Shown here piece by piece: positions 30,861 to 41,812 of a DNA stretch of 64,000 nucleotides. How positions within the stretch are numbered: the stretch's first letter is position 1; every line of letters begins with the position of its first letter. The notes below the pieces were generated by a model. It did no database searches. It was given only the letters and a program-made list of their open reading frames with translations, and was not told the DNA's origin. This stretch comes from Rhizopus arrhizus (taxonomy: Eukaryota; Mucoromycota; Mucoromycetes; Mucorales; Rhizopodaceae). The DNA lies in contig JAKZZE010000021.1 in the NCBI GenBank assembly GCA_024220505.1, positions 1,016,080 through 1,080,079 of the forward strand, read 5' to 3'. The translations under genes were made by a program, and so were the position numbers.

Positions 30861-32684
30861 TTACTTTACCAGAACATAACACACATTATTAAGCGTGATT
30901 GGAGTAACGGGGGAATAAGCCACATTATCCGATTCGAATAAACTATCATCTTCTCCAACTTTATTGTTACGAATGGCAAAGACATTTTTGTTATACTCTT
31001 CATCAAAACTAGTATTTATATTTTTATTTGGACAGATTATATTTCTGTCATAATGCTTATAAAGAAATTCAAATTCGTCATCAGATGATTCACATTGTTC
31101 ATACGAGTGCGAGGTAGATTCATTTTTACTAGGAGATAAAGATAAATCAGTAACTCTGTTTTTAGGAGATTTATTTATCTGACTAATGCTAGTGATCGAG
31201 TTGGACAACTCTAAATTGCTAACAGTTTTGTCATTCCCTTTAGAAGAATTACTTACAATTTGTTTGCCATGTTTTCTTTTGATATGTTCAAGTCTTACAG
31301 AACAAGATGAATAATGACCAGGAGAGTACTTGGCAGTTTTGCAAAATGTGCATATACCTTGTTTCTTTAAATCCGCAATTTCTTGCTGAAATTCAACAGA
31401 TGTTTTTGAAACTTTTTGGTTCTTATGTTCACTTTGATGTACCATTTTTCTTTTTTTAGTATTGGTGTTATCGTCCTGTTCAACGAGTTTTTTGGTATTG
31501 TCTTCCTTTTTCTTATCCTTAAGGATGTTCAACAAAGCAGATTCCAAGTTAGCCATTTCTTTAATTAGAATTGACTCCAGAACATTCCATTCCTTAGGCA
31601 GAGGAATAGGCAAGTTGCGTGTTGAATAAATACTTTCTCCAGTGATATTGGAGCTAGTAGAGACAAGCGAGGGAAGATTTTTTTTGACAGTAGCTTGGAC
31701 CATTTCCTGAAACTTGACAGTGTGAACCCTCGAAATGAAATGTCCAATCCAGAAAGTGTTATCATGCATGTTAACCTTTGCACCAACAGGGAAAAGACGA
31801 TATCGATCCATTGCTTGGGTCAAAGTTTCGTAACGTTCTTGCCTGAAGTTGATAAGATTTTTAAACCACATCTCTGGTGTAGTTTGTGAAGCAAGATCGA
31901 AGCGTTGTTTCAAGACTTCTTTTGCCTGATCCCAATTCAAAGCGGTTTTCTTATCCATACAACGTCTTTTGATGAATCTTTCGAACCAGTCATGGTCGGT
32001 ATCACTGTCAGACTTTTCAAAAGAAACTTCCAGGTAGTGCAACCAATGATCCTCTACAGATACATCATAATCCAAGAATTTTCTTTGGAAATCTCTAATA
32101 AACATATCCAAAGATGGTTTATTACTTGGTCTGACGTTTTTATCACCTTCGCGAAGAGTGAGCTGATACAGAGTACTAGCGGTAGGGTTGACGTTGAATT
32201 TTGGGATTTCACGGCTTGGGATAAGTCTATCGTTGGGTGATGAATTTCTAGATCCATTGCCCTTCAACTCATGATTATGCAGTTCTAACTGGAAAGCAAT
32301 AAGAGCGTTAACATCATTTAAAGCTGATACAGCATAGCTCAATTGCTTTTCGTTTTCTTCAAGTGAAGTTAGCTTATTTTCTAAAATAAAACTCGCTTTA
32401 TTATTATTTAATTTTTCAATTAAATCAAAGAACAAGGATTTTTGAGCCATCAACCTCTCCATATAATTGGAAGGGTCCGAAGAAGGAACAGCAGGAGAAG
32501 AGTCAGTAACTTCATCCATCTCAGCATCAGTTTCAATGGATGCATCATCACGAGGATGGATGGATGAGTTTGACGCTCTACTTTCGAGGGTTTCAAGATC
32601 CATTCTATCCAAGGACTTAGCTACTTCATCAGCTGAATCCTTTTCAACGTTTTTGGCAGGGGATTGATTAATAGAAGAATTCAT
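30861..32684 (-). CDS. gag: Gag of Ty3/gypsy element 3 (607 aa), open frame
   Basis: Begins with a genuine ATG at 32684 and is open to a stop at 30861. An acidic, low-complexity N-terminus is followed by a capsid-like region (LDMFIRDFQRKFLDYDVSVE, DHDWFERFIKRRC, EVLKQRFDLASQTTPEMWF). Then come a lysine-rich segment and a Cys/His cluster CTFCKTAKYSPGHYSSC (Cx2Cx8Hx3C). The protein is much longer than Gag of element 1 and includes a C-terminal acidic extension. It is intact while its pol is lost, so it is either a recent loss or a retained open frame without a partner enzyme. Confidence 0.8.
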   Translation of the reverse strand: MNSSINQSPAKNVEKDSADEVAKSLDRMDLETLESRASNSSIHPRDDASIETDAEMDEVTDSSPAVPSSDPSNYMERLMAQKSLFFDLIEKLNNNKASFILENKLTSLEENEKQLSYAVSALNDVNALIAFQLELHNHELKGNGSRNSSPNDRLIPSREIPKFNVNPTASTLYQLTLREGDKNVRPSNKPSLDMFIRDFQRKFLDYDVSVEDHWLHYLEVSFEKSDSDTDHDWFERFIKRRCMDKKTALNWDQAKEVLKQRFDLASQTTPEMWFKNLINFRQERYETLTQAMDRYRLFPVGAKVNMHDNTFWIGHFISRVHTVKFQEMVQATVKKNLPSLVSTSSNITGESIYSTRNLPIPLPKEWNVLESILIKEMANLESALLNILKDKKKEDNTKKLVEQDDNTNTKKRKMVHQSEHKNQKVSKTSVEFQQEIADLKKQGICTFCKTAKYSPGHYSSCSVRLEHIKRKHGKQIVSNSSKGNDKTVSNLELSNSITSISQINKSPKNRVTDLSLSPSKNESTSHSYEQCESSDDEFEFLYKHYDRNIICPNKNINTSFDEEYNKNVFAIRNNKVGEDDSLFESDNVAYSPVTPITLNNVCYVLVK

Positions 32685-33060
32685 TCAAAAAAATGAGATA
32701 TTTGCAGATAAAAGTGAGAAAAAAGAAAGGAAATAGTACTTGAAAACTAGTGAATGAGTCTCTATGTAACCTTGTTATTAGATTTCAAGACGAGAGACAG
32801 AACCCATTTAATCAAACTACGCCTTTATATAGGAAATGAAATTATTCAGGGACCAAAGTGAGTTCAAGGTCAATTTTAGTATTGAGCTTGAACAATATAA
32901 ACATTGTATATGAGCTTTAAGGAATATGTAATAAGTAATATTATGTCTTCAGTACTTGTTATTTCTTATATAAGATCTGAGTAATCTCATACGAATAATA
33001 AGTATTTAATAATGTAAATACGACACAAACCAAGGGGTCACTTGTTTAAAATTTGTCGAC
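32685..33060 (-). repeat. Probable 5' LTR and leader of element 3
   Basis: Lies directly upstream of gag on the minus strand. It contains a TATATAAAGGC box (32821-32831) and downstream CTCTCGTCTTG-type sequence resembling the R-U5 region of the element 2 LTR (GAGTCTCGTCCTCTC). Its outer limit cannot be set because no partner LTR is present. Confidence 0.45.
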
Positions 33061-33842
33061 CATGCTTTTTTAGGAAGTTGCAAATGCAATTTTATGGCTG
33101 TGGTTCTTCTTTTCAAAAATTAATGCTTTTATGTATCGTTTTATTTTATATTCATATTGTGACGATGCCATTGATAATCAAAAAATGATGAGGACGCAAA
33201 CATAGTTTAATTTTAAGTTGCTAATTACTTTAAAGAAAACCTTTTTATTTTGTATTAACCAACTCGATTCAACTTAACAAAGCGAATTGAAGACATTAAC
33301 CCAAAAACAATCAAAAGCAACTCGGAAGACAAAAGCCCTACAAAACAAATTATGTATAAACAGCCATCTTTTCTTTTTTTTTTTCTGGTATGAAAACATA
33401 CAATTTTCTTCACTTTTTTTCTGTAAAATAATTTTTTTGAATCGAATGCTTGTTTTCTTCTCAGGAACAAGTCCTTTGAAGCACATACTTGATTGTATTC
33501 CCTTTTTTGTTTTGATATTTTTATTACTCTTCTGTAATAAGCTTGATTTACACAACAGAATCTGGACATAGTAGTTTAAATGCGAAATTGTGCTGAATAC
33601 TGTATTATTTTTTTGGAATCAAGCTTGTTAAGACTATTGGTTCAGCATCTAATCTCTTTAAAATGAATGTATTTAATATTGTGGACACACAAAAACGAAT
33701 GTTATCGCAATATCTTTTGTTTAATTGATTATCTTAACACTTTGGCTATTTTTTTACATAAAGTATCTATAGTACTTGCTGCAAATGATATTAATAACAA
33801 CGTTTCAACAAACGTTTATATTTTTATTTCGTATTATTAATG
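33061..33842. other. AT-rich stretch, nothing recognised
   Basis: Overlapping low-complexity open frames occur on both strands but none has a recognisable domain. It probably includes the flank or end of the Merlin-like element whose transposase ends at 33843. Confidence 0.5.
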
Positions 33843-34913
33843 TTATTTTTCTGCAGCAAGTTCTGCAAACCAGGCTGGATTATGTTGAACTCGATCAAAG
33901 CTAACATTCTTAAGGCAATTTATTATACCGTTAAAGGTATTGTTATGGTGCTTTCTTCGCCAAATAAATTCAATAAGCAACCAAGGTATCATTTTCTTTG
34001 TTCTGAGGGCAGGAGTTGCATTCATTTTTATTCCATTCCAAGTTCCTAAAGAAATTTTAGAATGATTTTGAGCTATAAACCTTTGTATATAGTAACCTTG
34101 TTCTTACCCTCAATTGTATTGGTATGAACATCGCCATCACGAAATGTTACACTATGGCTGACAGTTCGATGTATTAAGTTCATTCCAAGGTTTACCATAC
34201 TTTCATATGCTCGCCAACAGTCTGTATGTACTATGGATGCATCTGCAACATAATTTTGGATAATTGTATTTATCGTTTCCGTGTTTCTGTTATTCACCAC
34301 AACAAGGAAGTACTTTCGTTCAGGTGTCTTTTCCACACCACCAAGCATCCAAACACCCTCCACATGGTGTCCACGATGACACTTTCTTTTTCCAAACTTT
34401 GATTCATCAATTTCTACCACGATTGGATTTCGATCCGCATCATAGTCTCCAATTTTACAATCATTTTGCTGCAAATCTTCTTGTAAGACTTGGTACCAAT
34501 CTTAACGTTTTGCGTACTGTATTAGGAGAGCATCCAACCATGGTAGAAATTGCTATGCGGCGTATTTTCAAACGCCAAAAGTAAAGAATGGATAGAGTGT
34601 CATAGTTTGGTAAGTTTCGATGAGGAAAAAAGGAAGCGTTTCGTACAGCTATTTGACGTCCATTACAATATTTTTCGCCGGTTTCCTGGTTTATAGTTAT
34701 GTCATTACATCTCCAACATGGATTACTTCTCGCTTGTTCCAAGTACATAATACTTCCTTCAGCACCATTTTGTGGACATAATGGGAACATTTTGCTCTCT
34801 GCTCCAATTATGTGGCAAAATGGTACTGTGATGTAACTCTTCATCAACTTCAAAATCTTCTTTTTCCAGTCATTCTTCAATATCGTCGTTATTGATAGAA
34901 ATAAATGCTTCAT
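33843..34913 (-). pseudogene. IS1595/Merlin-like transposase 2, one intron and one frameshift
   Basis: ATG at 34913. The N-terminal zinc-ribbon-like part has NPCWRCN and YCNGRQIAVRN; the DDE domain (ISXO2-like) has IDESKFGKRK, then VHTDCWRAYESM, then HTNTIEG. A GT-AG intron at 34046-34107 (62 nt) restores the family ending TIEGTWNGIKMN...FIWRRKH, stopping at 33843. Near 34490 the frame changes between VRKTL and WYQVLQ, so at least one base is gained or lost there. The three acidic residues (D, D, E) are present. It differs clearly from the transposase at 40150-41812. Confidence 0.85.
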
Positions 34914-35010
34914 CCAAGTTTGAATTTTGTTCAGTTTATAAATGTGTTTTTTCTACTTCATCATCAGAATCAACAATAATAACAGGGCTACTTGATGAAG
35001 CAACAGATAA

Positions 35011-35225
35011 CGACACAGACGGTGGTTAAACCCCAAAAGAGTTATGGATACCAGCACAAAACGCTTATAAAATTGTGGTTGTGGTTTTCAACGCAGAAAC
35101 AGAACCAATGGACCACAAAAACGCAAAAAAAGAAAATTGTGTTTACGGTTAAAATCCAAAATCCTATGGTTGCCAGCTTAATTTCATAGTTGTGGTTTAG
35201 GCACTTTTTATGACGGTAACTAAAG
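35011..35225. repeat. Dispersed repeat module related to 23552-23630 and 29980-30017
   Basis: Contains GGTTAAACCCCAAAA, AAAATCCTATGGTTGCC and TTAATTTCATAGTTGTGG, diverged versions of pieces found next to the left arm and at the broken end of element 3. These look like recurring ends of one repeat family. Confidence 0.6.
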
Positions 35226-35311
35226 TTAGAGTCACGGCTATATCGAAAAAGTAAAATCCAGTGTTGTCCGGTTACTTTTCGGAGTGAGAACCAACACTAG
35301 GCGCGGGTGAT

Positions 35312-35470
35312 TGGGACTTCAGGCCACGATGGATAAATCATTAGATATACAGTTCAATCGGAGATATATTTACAGTCCAAATATGGAAACAAGGGTTTTT
35401 GAGTATGGAGAATACGATGCCGCAGTTTAAATATTAAAATTCCGACATATTGCTGCTCTAATCGCAGAAT
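35312..35470 (+). repeat. Third copy of the inverted-repeat outer end
   Basis: Related to the outer ends at 19669 and 44223 but more diverged. The orientation faces right, toward the transposase gene. Confidence 0.6.
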
Positions 35471-35793
35471 TTGGCACTTTTTCCATGTTCCGTAAATGTA
35501 GTCCAATCCTGTTATCACGTAGCTTATCCATTAGGTACCAGACATTGTAATTAATGCACTCAATCATAAAACTTTTGATTTTCTCTGCATCACTTCGGCT
35601 AGCTTTTTTAAAATACGTATACACGAAATTTTCTTTAAATTTGGCATAAAATAGTCATTGAAAGTAATGAAAGAGATACACAGAACAATATTAGTATTTA
35701 GTTACGGTTAAAAAGCATCTTGCAACCCATGAAGAGCATAAATTAATTTAACTGTAAGTGGGACACAATCATATTATTTTCTCGTTCTGACAG

Positions 35794-35872
35794 ATAGTTA
35801 AAATAGCTTGGTTGGAAAAGTGTGGTCTTCCCAAAGTGATGATCCTGGGTTCGATACCCGGATGTGGATGAT
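35794..35872 (+). pseudogene. tRNA-like sequence (Gly CCC-like), degenerate
   Basis: An A-box-like TAGCTTGGTTGG, a TCTTCCCAA stretch like a Gly(CCC) anticodon loop and a good T arm (CTGGG TTCGATA CCCGG) occur in the right order. The acceptor stem does not pair and the anticodon stem is poor, so it is a tRNA pseudogene or SINE head. Confidence 0.45.
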
Positions 35873-36367
35873 TGTTTTTATCGGAAATTTTGATCCTTCA
35901 ACATTTTTGTTCACGGAATTTTAATTCGACGTAAGCCACAAAGGAAAAGAAGTTATCCCTTAAAATTTTTTTCTTTTCTCTTTCGTTTTTTTTTGTTTTC
36001 TTTTTTTCCTTTTTTTTTTCCTTTTTTCTTTTTGTAACTGAAGGTAAGTTTAATATAGTATTTAATGTAGTATTGTTTTCAATACTAATTTTTATCATCT
36101 TTGTAAAACATTGAATTGTTTAAATATTTTTATTCAAACTGAACGCAGAGTATTATACAAGATGTCAACAAACAACAATAATTTAACTTCAAATGGACCA
36201 AGCTCAAGAGTCACTACGGCGCAAAAAAATCTCCGCATAACACTCATTGTAGGCGCGGATTAATAAAATAAAGATGCTAAAAATGTCGAATTTAGCATAA
36301 TTTAGAATAAAATTGGAATAACATTGGAGTAAAACATGATGCTACATGAACTCTCATACGCTTTCAC

Positions 36368-36451
36368 ATAACAATTTAATTGGATGAGGCAAAATTGGAG
36401 TAAAATGGAGTAAAATTGGTCTAAAGTATAACAATTTAATTGGATGAGGCA
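36368..36451. repeat. Direct repeat of about 24 bp, 60 bp apart
   Basis: ACAATTTAATTGGATGAGGC occurs at 36371 and 36431 in the same orientation. Confidence 0.7.
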
Positions 36452-36605
36452 GACATTAGCTGTTCTGTATATAAGCAGAGTATGGCTATGTTTAATCAAT
36501 TATGTCCAGTAAAATGGGTAGGTTTATTATTGTATAGGGCAGTATAAATGGACAAATTTAAATGATTTAATAATACGATGCTTTATTTATTTTATTATAT
36601 TATTC

Positions 36606-36735
36606 ATTTGAATAAAAAAAAAAAGTAATAACAAAAAAAAAGTAATAACAAAAAAAAAGTAATAGCAAAAAAAAAAAAAATAATAAAAGAAAAAGAATAA
36701 TAAAAGAAAAGGAATAATAAAAAAAAAGGAATACA
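36606..36735. repeat. A-rich tandem repeat
   Basis: Units of A(9-10)GTAATA(A/G)C repeat three times, then AATAATAAAAG-type units continue. Confidence 0.8.
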
Positions 36736-38601
36736 GAATGAACAGATCCAATATAATCGTACGTCATTACTTACCTGTCCTCGACAATATTCAATGCAAC
36801 CCATTTAGCAGATTTAATTACTTTCAACAATCTACATTGCAATCTATATTCAACAGAATAATTAATATTTAAACATATGCAATTTTATTTCTATTTACCA
36901 AAATTGTTTTCCTTTTTTTTATCACATGATAGATAATTGTCTTATACAACCATTGTTACTTTTCCTCAAGTCCGTGCGCCTATGCTTTATTGGGTTTCAT
37001 AATACTCTATCATCATTGCTGTTATCGTTAATATCATTACAGTTGCTTCATACAAAATCCACATTGCAAAATAAAACAAAGTATTAAAATCTAATAAATA
37101 AAAAACATCAGTTAAGAAAAAAGTAACAAGCAAACAAATTATACCTTTTGTCTTGTTCAAACATACTATCTATACAATATGATGTTGGTTAAGGTTCAAT
37201 CTATCTGAAGCAGCATAGAGTATAATTTTACCTAATATCAACAGCATACACAATATGAAACAACACACCAAGCATAGTATACAAAAGCAGAGGATGAATA
37301 GTTGCGACAAACTGGTCTACAGCATGATAGAGTATTGATTATACAGCTAGGTTGCACACTACAGATAGAGTCAGTAAAGTGTCAAGGTAAGGAGCGGAAA
37401 GAAATACAAATAAAGATATGAAGAAGAGCAAGGGTTGTTGCATGTTGTAATGTAGCCATAACTAAGTTTTCTTTAATTAGTGAACCATTCGTTAAAAACA
37501 TCTTGTTTGACTAAAGCTCTCGCAATATTTGAAGTAAAAGAATACTAGAGCTTACTATAAGCAAAGATAAAAAGAAATGGTTAAAAGGAATACAACATCC
37601 AACAACTTCATACCCATGCAACATAATAATTGTTTTTTTTTTTTTTTTTTTTTTTTCATTTGTAATGCGTTGACTGTTTGAGCTGATTTAGTTTTAGCTA
37701 TTTTGTTTTCAAAACATGGTGCATATCAGCAATAACTAAAAGTATCAAAAACTGTTAACAAAGTAGAGTAATAATGAATATACGAAAAAAAAAAAAAAAA
37801 AAAAAGAAAAGAGCCATAAAAAAATAAAAAAATAAAATAATGCTTTAAAATCCATGCAAGTTTATTTCATACAATTAACGTCATAGGACCAATGGCATTG
37901 AGGAATAATAACTAAGCTATATAAAAAAGTACCAACATTACCATCATGGAGATCTAGTCATGACAAGACAATTCTAAACGACATTTAACAAACAATAGTA
38001 GAATTTATTTAACAAAAGATAAAACAATAAAAAGAAAAAGAAACAATTATATTCTTCTCTTTTTATTTTGACGACGAGAAGTAGGACGAGTGCCAGAACG
38101 GGTGGTAGACATAATGGTATGCTTTCCGATCTTTAATACCTTTTTCTTCATTTCATTTATGTAGCCTTCTTTTTTTTTATTTTTTTATGCTTTTATGCCT
38201 ATGTCTATGATTTAATAGCTTCTTTTTCCATGTTCTTTTTTTTAATTACCATCAAAACTCCATCCAAAATATATATCTAATCTTCTCTTATGTATTGCTG
38301 TATTCACGTAAATCACTTTTCGACTATAATCCAAATAAATTCTATGCATATGTTTCTATGCTTAAAACCTTTTACAAGAAACTATTTTTATACGTTTTGT
38401 AGCTGTAATAAAAAAAATCGTTTTAAGAGTTTTTAAACAAAGCTTCAGGTTTTGTATCTGTTAACAAGTTGCACTGCAAAATGATATGTTATTTGACACC
38501 TTCCATTATCTCTACAGTGTTACGTTGTTGTTAAAGGGATTTATAGCCTTATATCCAATATGCTAATCAAAATAAGATTTTTTTCATTATGAGTACTGAA
38601 C

Positions 38602-38638
<37 letters not shown>

Positions 38639-40149
38639 CCTACCAAATAAAGACTTTTTTTCTACTAAATATTTCATAAAGCATAGGACTAAACGGAATG
38701 TAGCTCATATACTATAAACATACATTAGATGCAATGTATATCAACAAACGATCACTATTTACCTTAAAAAAAAGCTAATTCTTGTTAAATAATTGTAAAA
38801 ACTAGATTAAGGTACAAGATAAATAATAACAGTTTAATTGTTAGCAAGTGTTTAGAATAGTAAAAATAATTACGAGCCGTAAGAATTTCGTAGCAGGATT
38901 ACATGAAGAAAGAAAAGAAGTACAATCGGAAGTTTCTTGTACTTTTTGAAACGCTTGTAAGTTATAACGACGTCATCCTAGAGCATTTGCAAACTCGTTT
39001 TTTTTTTTTTATTACAATTATTTTTGAAATTCGGTTTATTTTAATTCATGATTACAACAATTATTAGTAGTCAAACAGATTGAATTCCTTTGGCTTCAAT
39101 TAAACTGACTATAACAGAGAAAAAGTATAATAACAAAGGACAACCTACTCAAATCAATATTTTTACCCAATGAAGAAGTAATTTAAACAAATTACTTTAT
39201 TGTATATGGTCTGAATTTGATATTAGTTTATACAACTCTTTTTTATATCTATTACGCATTTATATTCTTCAGTTTATTTCCCCATATTTAATACAAAAAA
39301 ATAAAGATTCACAACTATGACAAATTACTCTCAGTTCAATTAACATAAAAAGTTTGTAATGTAACTCGACTAGTAAAAGTATAATGAAGCAGTACTACAA
39401 TTGGATACAAAGAAAAGTTACAGCAATCAAAGCATATCTTGTTTAAATTTGCTAAAATAAATAGAACTAAAGGCACAGGTGCATTACTGACTCTTTGCCA
39501 TAATGCTTACATGTCTTCTTTTTCACATTTTAAGTTTCCATTAAAAACATATCAGCTAGAGCACAAGATGTGGAAGTGGTTTAAGATACGACAATTGACA
39601 GAGGCATAAAAAACGTAAGCTTTGTTCTTTTTTTTTACATTTTTGGCAGTAATGGAGCTATAAGTTGTCTCTTTTTTTGTTGTTGCAAATTATCAATTAT
39701 AAAAACAACCACAAAATATAGTTCAAGATAGAAACAAAAAGAGAGTCGCAGAACATTTTTTTTTTTTAAAAAATAAAAAATTGTACGCAATCTACTTTCT
39801 TTGTAATTGCTTAAAAAAACTAATGAAAAGGAATCTTTTTTACGACCATTACAATCATAATGCAGAAAAATGCAAGTTGTGTAATATCGGTTCGTTACGT
39901 CTTTTAACAGCAAAACTCAGGTTTTATATAGTTTAAAAAGTGATTTTGCCAAGTAGATCCAGCCCATTTCAATATTTACCTGCAAAAAAAAAAAAAAAAG
40001 TGGAGCAATAAAAATGAATAGAGCATTTTAAGAAAAAATGCGGAGAACAACCAAAAAATAAACTCAAAAATACACCAGAAGCGCTGTAAAAAAATGCTGC
40101 AACGAGTATTCGTATCCTTCAAGCAGGATTCTTTGCGCCGTAGTGAGTC

Positions 40150-41812
40150 GTACCAAACGGTGAATTAGAAAGAGAAGCAATTACAGTTTCTTACGAATCT
40201 TGTTGGAAGTAAGTGTCTTTTTTTTTTTACAAAAATATGTTTACTAATTTTTTTTTAGTTTTTTAAGACGTATTGGAGCTATTTCTACTCAACCAGAGGT
40301 TAGATGTCCTAAGTGCAGCGAAATAATGCGTGGTCCAACATGGAGAGCATCCCGTAACCAATACCAATTTCGTTGTTATAATCGTGCTGTGCATCCTACA
40401 GAAGTATCTCAATCTGTTACAAAAAGTTCGATGTTTTACCGCAAGAGATGCGACATCCGTATCACATTGAAGGTTATATTTCGCCTTACGATGAACCAAG
40501 AAAGATTTTCAACGATATACAGAGACCTTTCCATTGACTACAAGATAATATCCCAGCTATACCGAGATCTTATTGTTGTATTTGAAAGCGATTTGTTAAG
40601 ACATAATCCAATTATGTTAGGTAAGTTATAAATATTTCTTTTATATCTTTATTAATTTATGTGATATAGGTGGGCCAGGTGTAGATCATGTCCAAATAGA
40701 CGAATCGAAATTTGGTAAAAGAAAGTACCATAGAGGCCATCGAGTAGAAGGTGTATGGGTTTTGGGCATGGTCGAAGCTATTGCCCTAGGTACAAATAGG
40801 GTTGTGACAGTATCACAAGCAAACGGCGTTACTGAAACAAGATTGGTACCTCAGTTCAAAGCAGGCCGCAGGTTTTTATGCACTGTTCCAAACAGAAATG
40901 CACGCACCCTTATACCAATCATTCGAAAGTATGTTGTTCCAGGTACAACAATCCGAACGGATGGCTGGCGTGCCTATAGTGGCTTACACCCTAGGGAGCG
41001 GTACAATGCCCGCACTGGAGCGCTTCAAGTTGCAATGATGGATAGTGAGCAACATATTTACAGGCATCAAGTAGTTAATCATTCCCTTGGGTTTGCTACG
41101 GAAGATCAAGTTCACCAAAACAATACTCAAGGGATGATTAACACAAACATTATAGAAGGATTGTGGGCTGATGTCAAAAGAGAAATGCAAGCTAGGCATC
41201 GTACAAAGCTCGAGTGTCCTTATAGACTAATGGAATACTTGTGGCGTTACGAAAACCGTAACCAAATTTGGAGGGCTTTAGTGCGTGGTCTAGGGGAGGT
41301 ATCGTTTCCTGATATGCCAAGACAAAGAAACAGAGATGTAGAAGTTGAGAATTATCAACTCATAACAGAAGAAGAAGGAAGTGAAGAGGTGATGGAAGGT
41401 GATCCAACTGATGAAATGAACAACAACCACGAAATTGACAGTAAATATAAAAAAAATGTGATAGTCTTATATTTGTCTAAATTAACATAATAATAATTTC
41501 TGCATAATAGTCGATATTGGTGAAGACACAGATACGGATGATATTGATAATGATCCAGATTATCAAGCAGAAGTACAGTCACCTCCATTACGTCGCCGTA
41601 GGCTTAATAGAAGAACTGATGTTGCAGTTGTGATAGAAGACGAGAGCAGTGCTTTACCTAATTCTGACAACAATAGTGTCCTTTCGGTCGAACAAGCTAC
41701 AAGTAGATTACTGGAAGTTGTGCGAAACCGAGATATAGATAACTTTCAAGCAGCATCAGAAGCATTGTACAATGCTATGATCACAGAGCAAAGTACTTCA
41801 AACGCAACATAA
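40150..41812 (+). CDS. IS1595/Merlin-like (ISXO2-type DDE) transposase, spliced
   Basis: Four exons inferred: to 40208, 40259-40620, 40670-41440, 41511-41812. The introns 40209-40258, 40621-40669 and 41441-41510 (50, 49 and 70 nt) all have GT-AG ends, and splicing joins the frames exactly. The N-terminal part carries a zinc-ribbon-like RCPKC...RCYNR. The DDE domain has QIDESKFGKRKYHRGH (first D), IRTDGWRAYSGL (second D) and TNIIEGLW (E). An acidic and then Arg-rich C-terminal extension (GEDTDTDDIDNDPD, PPLRRRRLNRR) is added by the last exon. The start codon is not certain because the first exon opens upstream without a clear ATG. No break is seen in the catalytic part, so the enzyme could be functional. 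Expected role: cut-and-paste of an element bounded by the inverted repeats. Confidence 0.85.

Larger units (their letters stand above)
35873..40149. other. Long AT-rich stretch without recognisable genes
   Basis: Long homopolymers stand out: T runs near 37627-37656 and 38608-38638, an A run near 37784-37804. No open frame has family features. It lies within the candidate large Merlin-like element. Confidence 0.6.

Noticed and set aside
33255..33571. Overlapping 93-104 aa frames on both strands
   Set aside because: Low-complexity Lys/Phe-rich translations mirror each other, typical of AT-rich noncoding DNA.
36162..36263. 33-codon open frame starting MSTNNNN
   Set aside because: Low-complexity start and no supporting feature; resemblance to LINE ORF1 starts is superficial.
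36606..36735. CRISPR-like or regulatory array in the A-rich repeats
   Set aside because: Units are simple A-rich sequence without spacers; microsatellite-like.
38047..38112. 21-codon basic open frame on the minus strand (MSTTRSGTRPTSRR start)
   Set aside because: Too short, isolated in AT-rich DNA, no splice partner or homology that I can recognise.
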